DNA of 64,000 nucleotides from NCBI GenBank assembly GCA_002633005.1, contig NMRA01000025.1, forward strand, positions 853,785 to 917,784, written 5' to 3'. Every line of letters starts with the position of its first letter. Position 1 is the first letter of the stretch. The translations under genes were made by a program, and so were the position numbers. Shown one piece after another: positions 13,701-24,366 of this stretch. This DNA is from Phoronis australis. Taxonomy: Eukaryota > Phoronida > Phoronidae. Below the pieces are notes generated by a model. The model did not search any database and was not told the DNA's origin. It saw only the letters and a list, made by a program, of their open reading frames with translations.

Positions 13701-16700
13701 CAAAACAGGCTTCATCAGTGATGGATTGATAACGTATAGACCACTTTCAGACCATGTGACCATATGTTGTTGCCTGAAAACATAGACAACAGTTAAAGAT
13801 GCAGAGTATCATTAAATTGTGAATGTGCAAATGAAGTACTAATTTACAAACAATCCCAGGTCCTCTAGTGTGCCAGAGACCATCCGAGAACCAGTTACCA
13901 TAACAATCTCGTGAAAGTCTCATTTTGCAAAACTATTTTTATGTAAATGAGTATGGTAACACTTCGTCGTTATCCTAATGAAACAAGGCACAGTTTTTAT
14001 TATTTGTTCATTTCACTATGAAATAACAATTGCATAATATTTGGAATTACTAGGGTTTTTTTATTTCTTCACACTTATTTTTAAGTGCATCAGTCATGGT
14101 GTTTTCTTTAAAACCGCAATTTATTTACAAATTGTTCCTTTTCCTAATTATACATGTACACACAGTTCTCCAGGAAGTCAATAAGTGGCACTTTCTACCA
14201 ATGTTAATGATTTTAATGAGACATGGCACCTTTAACTTGTACCTTTAATGAGGAACAAATGAAGGCAATGTTTCACACCATCCAGCATCAAGTGAAATAG
14301 GCACAGAATGTCCAATTAATAAAATAATAATTACTAAATTGGAAAAATTGGTCAACAACTGAGGCAGTATTGTAACTTACCCAAAGACAAGCAGTTTTCG
14401 GAAGTTTACTGTATTTGGCATAACATCTTTGGTGTTTGGCAACATCTCAGAACTGCAAAATAAATTTCCTTTACAGTTCACAAGGTGATCCAATACAAAT
14501 GCTGTTAACACAATTTGTTTTATTGAATTCCATTCTAGTATTCGTCGATAACTGTACGGCACTACAACATCTATTAATAACTGTACGGCACTACAACATC
14601 TATTAATAACTGTACGGCACTACAACATCTATTAATAACTGTATGACACTACAACATCTATTAATACTTCATCCACATTTTCTCCAAGTCGTCACACATG
14701 GTCTTCATATTGAGTGCAGGCAATACAGAAATACTCCTGAACTCATGACAAAGGGGGATCCAGGGGTCAAGGGGGTCTCGACCCCCTTTTTTTCCCTTTG
14801 ATTTTAGTGATATCAAATCTAGAATTCTCAAATTGTTGACTCGGGCCCCTTTTTTAAAAATCCATGATTTGGCCCTCCCTTTTAAAAAATCCTGTATCCG
14901 CCCCTACATAATCAACAACAAAGCACTCTATCTAAGTGTATGAATACATCACACAATAAAAATGCAACATGACATGCGTGACACTCCCGAGACACTTACA
15001 TTGAGAAATCTTCTGTTATGAAATGGAAACTTGATTTTCCAACCTGGCTCACCAATCAGTTCAGTGGCAGCCATTTTGCTTGTCTATGTAAGAAATGCCT
15101 TATGTTTACTCGAACAAAAAACTAGTGTGATCTTAACAAAGTCTCATGAAACTAGTTCTAAGAAATGAACACCTCTCTAGTACTCTATCTTCAGACATCT
15201 TCAAAGACAACTAAAGACTCATGATCAAGACTATGTAGAACCAGACAAGACAGAAACACACAGTGAAAAAATGATCCCATCAACAACAAACATTTCAGAT
15301 GAATAAATCCACAAAGAAAAACTTATTTCCTTCTATTTGGTTAACAGGACTTAAACTGAACATTTAATCATCTAGAGACACTGGCGATGCAGAATAGAAT
15401 AATTGCTCTTATTTATTTAGTACTTTTACTTTTTCCATTGTTTAGACACAGTCACGCACTCTACTACAAGTGTATACCTCATCTTTATAACCGGGCTAGA
15501 TGGGACCGCCAGTAGCTTTTTGAGCTGGTGAGTGTTGAGAACATTACCATCATAATCTACCTCCCACATGCGAGAACGGGGCCGAGCACAGTACACTGTG
15601 GGCGTCTGTCCTTTTGACACTCGGTGAAAACAGGCACCGAACGGCCCATCACGTAACTGCTTACCAATCTGAGTGTAAGTACATCTGGAAAGAAACACAC
15701 AGATCATTTGTTTTGACTGTACTCTTAACTACATTTTGCACAAAAATAACTGTCAAAAAGATTTTCACTATGACGACACTTATAGTACAATTGCTATAAC
15801 TGTGAAACTTTAATAATTAATTTTTACTATAATGAAAAATCTTCAATTTGAACACAACTAACTGCAAAACTCGCCACATTTTTTTCAGAAGCTTGCCGCA
15901 TTGTTGCAAATGTTCAAAATTAGGTTATACAAACCACGCTAAAAGCAAAGAAAATTTTTGTGACAAAATGAAATATCATCTGTCCACCATATTGTGTCAC
16001 TACCGAATATGTGGTAAAGTTGCTTTAAATCAGAACACAATATGGTGGAAAGGCAAAATTTTATTTCATCTGTTCTTAACAAGAGTTAACAAGAAGACAA
16101 TTTTATTTGATTATATGAAAATGTTATATGGTATGGCTGTCATCAACAAACACAAGGTAAAATTTCATTTTGGACATTAGCGGTAGTTTGAAAAACCAAA
16201 AACATGGTAATTTTTGCCACTATTTTCGTTTGAATTAAAGGGAACCTTAACGTAACTGCAGTTACTAATTGTTTGACACGACGCAAATTCAAATGTCCAA
16301 GCACGGGTCTATTTGCCATTCAATCCGCTAAGTATGCCCCTTTGATAAAAAATAACTTCTGACGATTTTGCTATGAAAAAATATGTCGGATCTTATCCGT
16401 CCTCAGTCATAAATAATGTCTAAACTTGGGAATAACTGACATTTTGTTCTTGCACGAGAAGAGATGCAATTATGGCTAGTGATTGGACTTACTGACAGAT
16501 GGCGCTACAATAGAGTACAAATTTGTAAGTTAATTCCAAGTGTGCCAAGCAATTGGTCAACTTTTGAGTTTTGAATTGAGAAGTGAGAGCCAAGGCCCAG
16601 GACATACTTATCCGTGTTGCAGAGATACGTCCGTGTCATAGTGGACACAAGTAACTTGTCAGCGTTACAATGCAGCTGGATAACAGATGAGTCAAGTTCC

Positions 16701-19700
16701 TTCAGAATCATAGAGCTCGGAACTTGTACAAGATCTTTAGCCTGAAATGCAACAAATTGTAAGAAATAACAGCAGAGCAGAACTGCATGAGCAGACAATG
16801 ATATAGAGCGATATTTTTGTTGACATAATACAAAGCAACCCAAATGTGAACCAGTTTTTCAGATGGACGGACTTGGACTGTCAGAGGTTGCTTCCATTTA
16901 GTAATAAGTTTGCTCATGTTATGTGTGCTAAGCACCATCGGTATTGTACAGCCATTTTAACAAAAACTTATTAGTAATGACAATTCACTGTAGGAGGAGC
17001 CTTTTGTGTTTAATACAGCAAACTTACATTTCACCCAGTTTAGCCAGCTAAAAACAAAAACTGAATTTGGCTTTTTCTTCTCTGACATAAGCTTGGTCTC
17101 ATAGAATTCAACAGTGACTGGATTCTGTTTCCATTACCAACGAGAATACGAAACCATCAGTGACTCAAGAAAACGTTTCAGAGTTTATCAGAGTTGGCCA
17201 ACCATAAAACTGCAGATTCACAAACAGCACATGTGCTTGAATTGCCAGCTCATTTGGCAACAAATCGAGATTGGATGAGTGTGGTTATGTAAAATGCAGC
17301 TTTAACAATTAAAGTGATTGACAAGACAGCGCAAAACGAACGTGCTGTGATAACTACAAGTTACACCCTATATGTACAGGAACCAACGTGATAACTCAGG
17401 GAATGGAATGACCAATGGACAAATGACAAAAAACGTGGAAACTTTTACGGCCCAAATCATGCGCGCTACCCAGCCTTGAAATGGTAAATGGTCGATGTGA
17501 ACCGTGAACCTTTCCCCGACAAAAATCGGGAGGACTAAAAAAAAAAAAAAACCTTACCACCATCAGCAGCACATGCGTCTGTGTCCTTTTAGCTCGTCCG
17601 TCCACTCCCAACCCACACATTTTTGGCTGCAGAGCCGTAGTATTTGTCGCCGCGGTTTACAATAACATTGAAAATCCCACCACGCTATCCCAGATGCCCA
17701 GGCAATGTTGACAATTTACGTTCCTCCGAAACATAAAAAGCAACTTCCACTTTTCGAGGTGAACGTCGTCTGCAACGCCACGGTAAGAAAGGAATTTGCC
17801 GCGGAAATTTTATATCAAATTCGATTTTTTTACGCGGAAATATAATAAAATGCGCGGTCAGAACTTTTGAAAAAAAGCGGAAAGCCGCGTTTCCGCGGAA
17901 AATTCCAAGCCTTGTAACTGCAAGTTACACCCAATATGTACAGGATCCAACGCATATTTCCCATTAGAACATAATTACAGCAAAAACGTCAAAGGACTTT
18001 TGTTTTCCAAAAGCACTGTACCTTGATGCCAGACACATTAACAACTGACACGTTGCCAACAGAGTCTCCAGCAAACAATTTGTTTCCTTGTTCGTTCCAT
18101 ACCAGGGCAGAGACACGTTTGCCTTCGTGGTTTCTTGTGTGACGAAGTTTCTCATATTTGGACTTTCTTAGGATCACCTCAACAACAGACACAGTACCCT
18201 TACTGAAAAAAGAATTTGAATAACAATGGTGTATTGCAAACATTTAAGTTTTACCAGCATGCCATCTGTTGGCCACATCACGTGACTTAATGAATATAAG
18301 TCTAAGATTGACTTAATTCATATACAACAATGGTGTAAATCTTGTACATTTGGTATCACGAAAGCATTCAATTCACTAACTGAAATCTTGAGCAGCATTT
18401 CTCTACAAGCCGTGTAATCGAATTTACATTCAAATTATTAGTAGGCCTCATTCAAATTATTAGTAGGCCTCATTCAAATTATTAGTAGGCCTCATTCAAA
18501 TTATTAGTAGGCCTCATTCCAATTATTAGTAGGCCTCATTCAAAGTTCACTAACTTGAAAAAATGGTATGCCACCTAGATTCACGTTTACCAAATCGCGA
18601 GCAATTTGGCACGAAACTTGAAATTAGTGCAAGTATGTCTTGCTTTCAAGCTGCCCACTTGTGATGTGAGACTGGTAAACCACTGAACACTTTATAGGTC
18701 TCGAATTTTAACACAGAAAGCGTTTTCATTTTAACAAGATGGTAGTTCTAAGGTGCAACAGAAATGTGCAAGGAAGATGGTAGTCTTTGCCCAGAACATG
18801 TATCGCACATAAAAGATCAGAGGTCTACAGCAAATTTACATTTGGTACGTTTCCATGTGTTTGAGTACCTCAAATACTGCATTATCCCATGGGTAGAACA
18901 CATCAAGGAGACACATTTGCCTAATAGGGCTTGGAATGACCAATGGCAAATAAGAGAAACAATTTCCAGGTGATGTATTGTTCCACAAATAAATAGGCTT
19001 GTGTTTTTTGTTGTAAAATTAAATGATTTAAGTAAATGTTTTTGCACAAAGTCAAAATCATGATATAAAAAAGAAGAAACTGGAAAACAAATAAAAGGAA
19101 ATCAAAACCAAAAAAGGAAAAACCTCATAAAAGAGGAAAATTCCAAGCACTGATTTCCTTGAAAGTTAAACAATCATGCACAAATTATCATTTACCTGGT
19201 ACAATAAGCAATAAAGTTCTCGTCTTTTGGACTTATCAGGAGCTGTGTTATTGACCCATCCTAAAATAATAATACCAAATACTGAATTTGTTTTCTAACA
19301 TATAATAACAGTACATCTGTCAAGGGAGTCAGCATATTTTCCTAGCCTTAGGCTAGCAGGACCTTTTTTCAGTCTCAAAATGAACCGGACCACTGCCACA
19401 TCGGGAAGAACACATGACCAACTGTCATGTCCTTTAATTGTATTACTGCAACCTGAAACCTCAAAGATCCTCTAGAGACTACAATAAAATCTCACCAATT
19501 TTGGACACAAAAAACAAACGTGAAATTTTACTTTCTCCTTTTTTCAGGAATGATGCATAATACCAAAATTACACCGAGCCAAGTCCAAGTTCTGTAAAAT
19601 TCTTTATATTTTCAATTGGCTGTTTTACAATCTAAGCATAAATACATCGATGGTAACTAACTACTAACCCCCTCTGTTGGTATCATGAACCTATAAGACA

Positions 19701-20856
19701 GATCATCCCTCATATACAAGTAGAGACCTCCAGTGTTAGTGCCACAAACTATGAAGGAGTTGGATACAGAGACGCAGGAAAACTGCAAAGATAGTCAGAT
19801 TAAATGAAAAAAATTATCAATAGCAGATGCAAAAATAATTATTTAGTAGGAACAATAACCCTGGCATTGAATCTTAAAGTGAAACATAGGTTCTGGATTA
19901 TTCCTTACCCACTGATGTAACTTGTTAATAAAAGGATTACGAAATGTTATTTGCTTTGTTTGGTTTCCTAATACAACATCTGAAGTTAAAAAAATTAATA
20001 AAACCATTTTCTAAAATCCAAGCTAGTGGAACTTGTCTGGACTTATGGCAATGCATTTTGTCCAAGACGTGGACTTTTGATTGAAACACATTTCGTTGTT
20101 AAATTTGTTTCAACTTGTTCCCTTCTCGGCTGAGAAGTGACTTCTGGTTTTGTAAACAACTGACACTGTGTTATTTGTCGAGACAATGCTCGGAGCATAA
20201 AATGACATGCCGTGACAAGGCAACTTGTAGAGCATAGTCTGAAGCACAAGTCAACAGTCCATCCTTTCTAATTCCAGAAATCAAGCACAATTTGAGCAAA
20301 GAACCATTTGAGACCAATTTCACGCAGGTAAGTGGTCTAAGATAAAGACAGCTTTAGAGTGACTTTGACCAAACAATACAAAGGCTCTTGACAAATATCA
20401 AATGTCGTCAGATATTTTGTATCAAGTGCCATCAAATTATCGTCTTCTCTCAGAAATGAACATTCTGCATGCCTTAAACTGACAAATGCAATCCAGCTTT
20501 GTTAAATGTTGCAACTATTATCCCATTCAAATAAAATAAATGTCATTTGAAAAGATGTTGACAATTACGATAAATTATATTTCAGTGAAAAAAACGTGCG
20601 ATTTGAAAGAATGAATTGTGTTTACAATATTTATTTTATGAAAAAAAAAACGCTTGACCAGTCAAGCCACTTTTAGAAATGAAAACATTAATTTTGCGAA
20701 AATGTAAGGTCACAAGGACGGCAACAGGAGAAAACTAGCAACCTTAATCCTGACTGAGGATCTGATAGGAAGAATGAGATCTTCAAGTGTAGAGAACTCC
20801 ACCAAGACATAAGGGCCATCTGGTGACTTTATTGTTTCTGCACATATGCCAGCCAT
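1727..20856 (-). CDS. HPS5: HPS5 homologue (BLOC-2 subunit), 12 coding exons seen, C-terminus off the left edge
   Basis: HPS5 is a subunit of BLOC-2, which traffics cargo to lysosome-related organelles; its N-terminus is a WD40-like propeller. Coding exons on the minus strand, in transcript order: 20856-20743, 19782-19669, 19260-19196, 18202-18022, then exons 5-9 (present twice; see separate entries), exon 10 at 8484-6949, exon 11 at 6161-5994 and exon 12 at 1922-1727. All borders are GT/AG and the phases join. The start ATG at 20856 gives MAGICAETIKSPDGPYVLVE. Diagnostic matches to the vertebrate protein as I remember it are YCARPRSRMWEVDYDG followed by TQLKK-like NTHQLKKLL (exon 6), VTWSESGLYVINP (exon 9), LPVEKCIARLF and SSRRSSMSSVDSF (exon 10). 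About 975 residues are visible; vertebrate HPS5 is about 1130, so the C-terminal part lies left of the window. Exon 10 is a very large Ser/Asp/Glu-rich disordered linker. I see no coding sequence in the introns or in bases 1-1726. Confidence 0.9.
2569..3566. repeat. Tandem-duplicated block, left copy
   Basis: About 1 kb nearly identical to 4312-5317, lying in the HPS5 intron between exons 11 and 12. Differences are scattered substitutions plus small indels, including an 11-12-base segment present only in the right copy near 5030. The left copy is interrupted at 3567, directly after a TTA, by the end of a MITE, whereas the right copy continues uninterrupted at the same TTA. This looks like an allelic overlap. 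Confidence 0.85.
3567..4310. mobile_element. MITE end of the GGGCTGTTCCAG family, far end not seen
   Basis: The sequence after TTA at 3564-3566 begins GGGCTGTTCCAGTAAAATC and is followed by a G-rich run, as in the complete element at 10563-11132. Short internal GGGTGGT motifs are shared too, but the interior otherwise differs. No matching right end is seen before the N at 4311, so the element is either truncated by the contig end or ends unrecognisably. The allele at 5317 lacks it. Confidence 0.65.
4312..5317. repeat. Tandem-duplicated block, right copy
   Basis: Starts immediately after the single N at 4311 and repeats 2569-3566. An open frame on the plus strand (about 4801-5160, no ATG) is longer than in the left copy, where a small deletion breaks it. 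I do not recognise it, and it is antisense to HPS5 within an intron, so I do not call it a gene. Confidence 0.85.
6434..6734. mobile_element. Short inverted-repeat element in an HPS5 intron
   Basis: Left and right ends are imperfect inverted repeats of about 40 bases sharing TTTAGCTGGCTAAA and an outer AAGCTG. No coding capacity. A related sequence with the same GTTTAGCCAGCTAAA core lies at about 17030-17310 in HPS5 intron 4, suggesting a dispersed MITE family. No clear target duplication. Confidence 0.5.
8475..8575. repeat. Two-copy 50-bp tandem duplication spanning the exon-10 splice acceptor of HPS5
   Basis: A 50-base segment is present twice in tandem with one or two differences. On the minus strand each copy contains a pyrimidine tract, TTTCAG and the first nine exonic bases, so there are two acceptors 50 bases apart (exon ends 8484 and 8534). 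Only the 8484 acceptor keeps the frame; using 8534 would meet TGA within a few codons. Confidence 0.8.
8903..12451 (-). CDS. HPS5: HPS5 exons 5-9, copy A
   Basis: Exon 5 is 12451-12318 (AKDLVQVPSSMILKELDSSV...), exon 6 is 11401-11195 (IGKQLRDGPFGACFH...), exon 7 is 10200-10153 (a 48-base micro-exon with a weak acceptor), exon 8 is 9669-9598 (SEMLPNTKDVMPNT...) and exon 9 is 8994-8903 (VTWSESGLYVINPS...). Exon lengths of 134, 207, 48, 72 and 92 match copy B exactly. Copy A joins exon 10 in frame. Unlike copy B it carries a 570-bp MITE in intron 6 at 10563-11132. Homology to copy B extends past exon 5 to about 12723; 12724-13073 has no counterpart beside copy B. Confidence 0.85.
9907..10061. 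repeat. Dispersed repeat with C/G-run ends in HPS5 intron 7
   Basis: A compact AT-rich segment bounded by runs such as GGGGGATCCAGGGGTCAAGG on one side and several CCCCCTTTT-type runs, ending near CCGCCCCTAC, on the other. It is also present in copy B at about 14753-14908. The structure resembles the ends of short dispersed repeats, but I cannot assign a family. Confidence 0.4.
10563..11132. mobile_element. 570-bp MITE with TTA target duplication (PIF/Harbinger-like)
   Basis: Both ends carry an inverted repeat of about 32 bases: left GGGCTGTTCCAGCAAAATCT plus a G-rich stretch, right its complement ending in CTGGAACAGCCC. TTA flanks both sides (10560-10562 and 11133-11135). The allelic copy at 15417-15419 has a single TTA with no insertion, so the borders are exact. 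The interior contains repeated GGGTGGT-type motifs and no transposase. A 3-bp TTA duplication is typical of PIF/Harbinger non-autonomous elements; the superfamily call rests on that alone. Part of its interior (about 10911-10980) recurs at 52560-52630. Confidence 0.85.
13074..13676. other. 603-base assembly gap
   Basis: A run of N between copy A and copy B of the HPS5 exon 5-9 block. Nothing can be read inside it. Further single Ns lie at 4311, 30094 and 44083. Confidence 0.99.
13682..16741 (-). CDS. HPS5: HPS5 exons 5-9, copy B (probable second haplotype)
   Basis: A second, almost identical set of the same five exons: 16741-16608, 15684-15478, 15047-15000, 14452-14381 and 13773-13682. All splice sites and reading frames are intact. 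The few exonic differences include a Val/Thr-type change just after the exon-6 donor and Lys for Gln in exon 7. Exon 4 at 18022 joins exon 5 of this copy in phase 0. The copy stops four bases beyond exon 9 against the N run. Exon 9 ends in phase 1 while exon 5 starts in phase 0, so reading copy B straight into copy A would shift the frame. Two overlapping allelic contigs explain this better than a real duplicated gene segment. Confidence 0.85.
14548..14664. repeat. 29-bp minisatellite, about 4 copies (copy B only)
   Basis: The unit ATAACTGTACGGCACTACAA plus nine bases is repeated four times. At the matching place in copy A (about 9788-9816) there is one unit. This is a length polymorphism between the two blocks. 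Confidence 0.9.
17396..17925. mobile_element. Insertion flanked by about 35-bp near-identical direct repeats
   Basis: The flanks at about 17352-17395 and 17918-17955 share CAAGTTACACCC, then ATATGTACAGGA and CCAACG, with few differences. Between them is a segment rich in CGCGG motifs, ending GGAAAATTCCAAGCC. A smaller relative sits at about 18935-19152, starting GGCTTGGAATGACCAATGG and ending GGAAAATTCCAAGC. It is either a non-autonomous element that duplicated a long stretch or a local duplication followed by insertion. Confidence 0.4.
18427..18544. repeat. 22-bp minisatellite in HPS5 intron 3
   Basis: Five to six tandem units of CATTCAAATTATTAGTAGGC plus CT, one carrying a single substitution. 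Non-coding, intronic. Confidence 0.9.
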
Positions 20857-20928
20857 ATTGAATGGTGGCTCTATTTCACATGATTGAAGTTAGAATAGGT
20901 TCCACCCTCTGCACCACTGGTTGTCCAT
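20743..20928 (-). CDS. HPS5: HPS5 first coding exon with 5' UTR and a short upstream ORF
   Basis: Read on the minus strand, a pyrimidine-rich acceptor ends at 20929 and the exon runs to the donor after 20743. The first three exonic bases are themselves an ATG (20928-20926), opening a 12-codon upstream ORF that ends in TAA before the main start at 20856. The main ATG gives 38 codons in phase 0 that join exon 2 (FSCVSVSNSFIVCG). An acceptor here implies at least one non-coding first exon further right, probably in 21-22 kb, which I could not locate. The exon structure is seen directly; a role for the upstream ORF in translation is inference. Confidence 0.75.
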
Positions 20929-21399
20929 CTGTAAAGAAATTAAATCTACCTATTAGCTGCATTTCTTTACAACTAAGTTAATGACCTCCAGCCAGAAACT
21001 CACGGGTAAAGCTATTTGTGATCACATACTTTGTAAATAATGCATTGTGAAATGTAACAAACTTGCATATCATCGTGATATCTAACAAACTTGCATATCA
21101 TTTTTCGAACAAGGAATTAGCTCTGACTAGTACTTTTCCAGAACAGACCATGATCACGAGTCTGAGGCAACAAATTTGCCTTCCATTACAAAATCTTCTG
21201 AATTAGACCCTGTTATGAATTGGACAACAAAAAAATGTCCTTAGTCAAAACTTCCTACTACAGTACTGTACCCAACTTGTAATTCAGCATCAAACAAAGA
21301 GAATGTCCAAACACTGTTTTCCAGTTGAACAAAAATTCGTAATGTTACTTCCTTACTGTTAATCTATGAGAAATGCTACATTATCCTTTCCTATAGACA

Positions 21400-22137
21400 G
21401 TGACTACCGTCTCTAGCTGGCAACAGTAGAGGTGGTGAAGCTTCTATAGCTGCCTCTACCGGGAGCACTCACTGTTAAAAATGACCAGTCGCAGAATTGG
21501 GCAACTGAATGAAGGATAGCCAGCCAGCTAGCTGCATGAAGACTATCGTCAAAATACAGCAATGTACCACTGTATGTTAATTTTCCATAGATACCCAAAT
21601 TACACACAGCCAGGGTAGTTTTGCTCGTCACCTCGCCATGAAACTTGTATCAACAATCATGTACAGCTAACGACCGGACGGGGTGCATGCAAAATCTGGG
21701 AATCAACCGACACTCACCTTGCCCGTTACAGCTGTTTAAGTGAAAAACAATCTAATGAATGTCATTTTCTTGCCTAATCCTCCGCCTTTTCTAGCAAAGA
21801 AAAGTTATGTCGTCGTTTTGAAAACAGTAGGCTCGTGACACGTGCACGCGCCATTTCCTTAATTTTTGCGACATCTCTCGGGAGATGATGATAGCTTGGC
21901 AGCAACAAAATTTCTTCTGAAATTCAGTTTGCTAGTATCAAAATTCTAAAAACTTATAATGAAGTGAAAACATTTCCAACCAGTTGTGACATGTATGCAA
22001 CCTCATGAAAGAACAACAGTTAATTGAAGAATCTGCGAAAAAGAAAATGGCCAATAGGTGACGCAATATTTCATGGCGCCGAAAGTCGACGCAGAAGATC
22101 GCTCCACAACTTTACCAGCAGAATAACAGTAGAACGC
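21400..22137. repeat. Dispersed repeat Z, copy 1 (split)
   Basis: Inverted and diverged copy of about 58655-59270. Shared landmarks include the CCATGAAATATTGC, GCTTGGCAGCAACAAAAT and GGACGGGGTGCATGC segments and the GCTAGCTGG-type end. A further part of the same repeat continues at about 24371-24450 (TGGTGCAAAGCTGTATATTT-like), so this copy is split by 22138-24370, including element X. Similarity was judged by eye. Confidence 0.6.
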
Positions 22138-22168
22138 AAATTTTTCCAAAACCAGAAAATAATTTTAT

Positions 22169-22378
22169 TTACTCAAATAAGTCATTACGGCGTTTTCCGT
22201 TGCTCCAACTTGTTCGATTCCATAGCCCAACAATAACTTGGGAAGTTTGCCTCTGCAGCCAATATCTTACACGACTGATTAACTCCATTCTGGCATTCAT
22301 GATTGGAGGGCCATCTCTCTTTTGTTCGATAATTGCTCTAATCTTCAAAAAGATGGTATATAGCATGACTGGGCTGTG
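22169..22378 (-). CDS. Unidentified terminal-exon-like coding stretch
   Basis: On the minus strand a good acceptor (pyrimidine tract then AACAG, ending at 22379) opens a frame of 69 codons from 22378 that ends in TAA at 22171-22169. The stop overlaps a polyadenylation hexamer AATAAA (22169-22164). The product is basic (HSPVMLYTIFLKIRAIIEQK, later SRVRYWLQRQTSQVIVGLW) and I do not recognise it. It may be the last exon of an unknown gene or a transposon-borne ORF, since repeats surround it; the frame at 22400-22681 upstream is not clearly linked. Confidence 0.3.
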   Translation of the reverse strand, partial: HSPVMLYTIFLKIRAIIEQKRDGPPIMNARMELISRVRYWLQRQTSQVIVGLWNRTSWSNGKRRNDLFE

Positions 22379-22720
22379 CTGTTAAAAATAAAAGTTAAGT
22401 TATAACATATTTGAACATAAATGAAATCCTCTTCTAACAGTGATCATGTTTAGTTTTTGAATCGCCAAAATCGCCCAACTACAACCAAAGTTACGATAAT
22501 CTATTCTTTCTGAATGTAGGAATTCGCTCTGGGTTTGACGGTGTTCCCACGTGGTCTGAAGTAAGCCTGGTAGATAATTGGCCTCTCTGTTGCCATAACA
22601 GACGAAAGACTTTGCTTGGCAGTTAACAAAGAAGCTAGATGTTATCACACACTCAAAACCCTCTTCATCTGGTAAAGTCACTAAACGGGAAGGAAAATGC
22701 AGTCATGATGTTGCTTTTAA

Positions 22721-24366
22721 AGGAGAATGCCACCCTATTTAATTAGTCTTTTTTGCCGCCTTAATCGGTCTATATCCACATCGCCTCGCATACGGTCGAC
22801 CTCACCATGCCAAGAGATGTCGCGTTAACCTGCGAGGACGGTGAGAAACGACGCTTGCAACGTCAGTAGTTCATATGCAGAGCGAACGCCGCTAAGCAGC
22901 TGCGAGGAAAGCGGGTATATCGTTTTTTTACTTCTTCGAGAGTCCTAAATGCTTAGGAAGTGGCTCATGGTAGTGAAGAATGAAATGTACGCTGTAAATA
23001 GCAATTATGAGGCCGTGAAAATCTCGTGTCTGTGGCCTGCAGACGTCGACAGTGCCTGACGAATGCCGGCTTACCAAATATCTCCATACATTCCGTTGTC
23101 TGAGCTTGTTCACGGCGCCTCTCTAGTATTTCTTCATCACTGTATTCCTGTTCGAATTGATAGCCTGTAAAACTTAACGATCCACCTGCGTAGTCGGGAC
23201 TGATGAGCTCTAGCTCGTCCTAAGTCGGGCTTATGAGTTGCCATGTTGGCGTTTATTACTAAGCCGGTTCTGTTTCAACTAAATGAATTATTCTCACCCT
23301 AACCAATTCTTATATAAAACTGAAACAAAGTCTGTCTCATTAGATGCAATTTGTAATACCTTTGGAGTGTTCGTGAGTGCAAATGATTTGAAAAGCCAGA
23401 AATGAATAAATCACTGCGTTACCGGCTTTAGGTGCAATAAAACTAATTGACGGGACACCTAGGCCATGTGAGCTCATGCTAATTTAGTGTTTGTTGACAG
23501 AAACTGTTGTGAAACAACTCGATTTCTTTCCCATGGCCAGGAGTTAGGGGAATCTTTATTTACATTTACATTACTCAAATAATGATTGTCAATGTACAAC
23601 TTCTGCCCTGACGGTGCTGTGGCCAAAGCGGAACCCGGCTGAATTTGCGACCCCCGACGAGTAAGTAGATTAATTTTGCAGTTTCGTGGCTAATTCACCA
23701 ATAATCAGGTGCACATTAATTGGCTCATTAGTATAGTATTTTCTTGGCTGGAAGTTTAGTTTCCACTGTACTTTGGCTGGTTTATGTTCGTGATGTCTGA
23801 TCAGTTGCCGAGCCACTGGTGAGGATAACGCCGGAGTCAAGCCGGCCGCGACGGGCCTGATCGAGTTCCGAGCCACTGACCAGGCTAACAAGCGTTTTGT
23901 GTTTAGAACTCAAAAAATCACTAGTCTAAACAACACAGATCTGGGTTCGCCTGTCTGTATCTCACGGAAAATACTTCGAAATTATTTCCGAACCGACCCC
24001 AAACTCCTGCTATGGACCTTTGGCCTGCCGTACTTTGTTGTAGGCTACAGTGTGTCCAAATACCAATAAATCCGTAAGAGCGAAATAAAACAACACGTTT
24101 TTATAGGAACTCAGTGTATTTGTAAGGGTTTTACATCAAAGTTTGATGATTTATTGGTGTTAAACGATGACTTCAAGCGATAAGCTGACACCAGTAACTC
24201 GTGTTGGGAACTGCTGAACAGATTGCGTGTGAAACCGATGACGTAATTGGATAATTTCAACACCTCCGTCTGCCGTCAGGTAACGCAACCATACGTGTCG
24301 TTAAGGAGTAGAACTACTCGATCTAAATTGATACAAATTAGGTTGTTTTTTGGGTGGCATGCTCCT
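22721..24366. mobile_element. Element X, copy 1: 1.65-kb TTAA-target DNA element (Kolobok/piggyBac-like)
   Basis: The ends are inverted repeats, left AGGAGAATGCCACCC and right (complement) AGGAGCATGCCACCC, each flanked by TTAA (22717-22720 and 24367-24370). TTAA duplication is typical of piggyBac and Kolobok; termini starting AG rather than CC fit Kolobok better, but no transposase is visible. A short frame on the minus strand around 23080-23230 reads SFTGYQFEQEYSDEEILERR, absent from the diverged frame of copy 2. It is a non-autonomous or decayed element. X lies inside repeat Z. Confidence 0.7.

Noticed and set aside
12991-13785. Long open frames across the N run
   Set aside because: They are open only because N is not translated as stop.
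8903-16741. A biologically real partial tandem duplication of HPS5
   Set aside because: The phase mismatch between exon 9 and exon 5, the flanking N gap and the allele-like differences all favour unmerged haplotypes.
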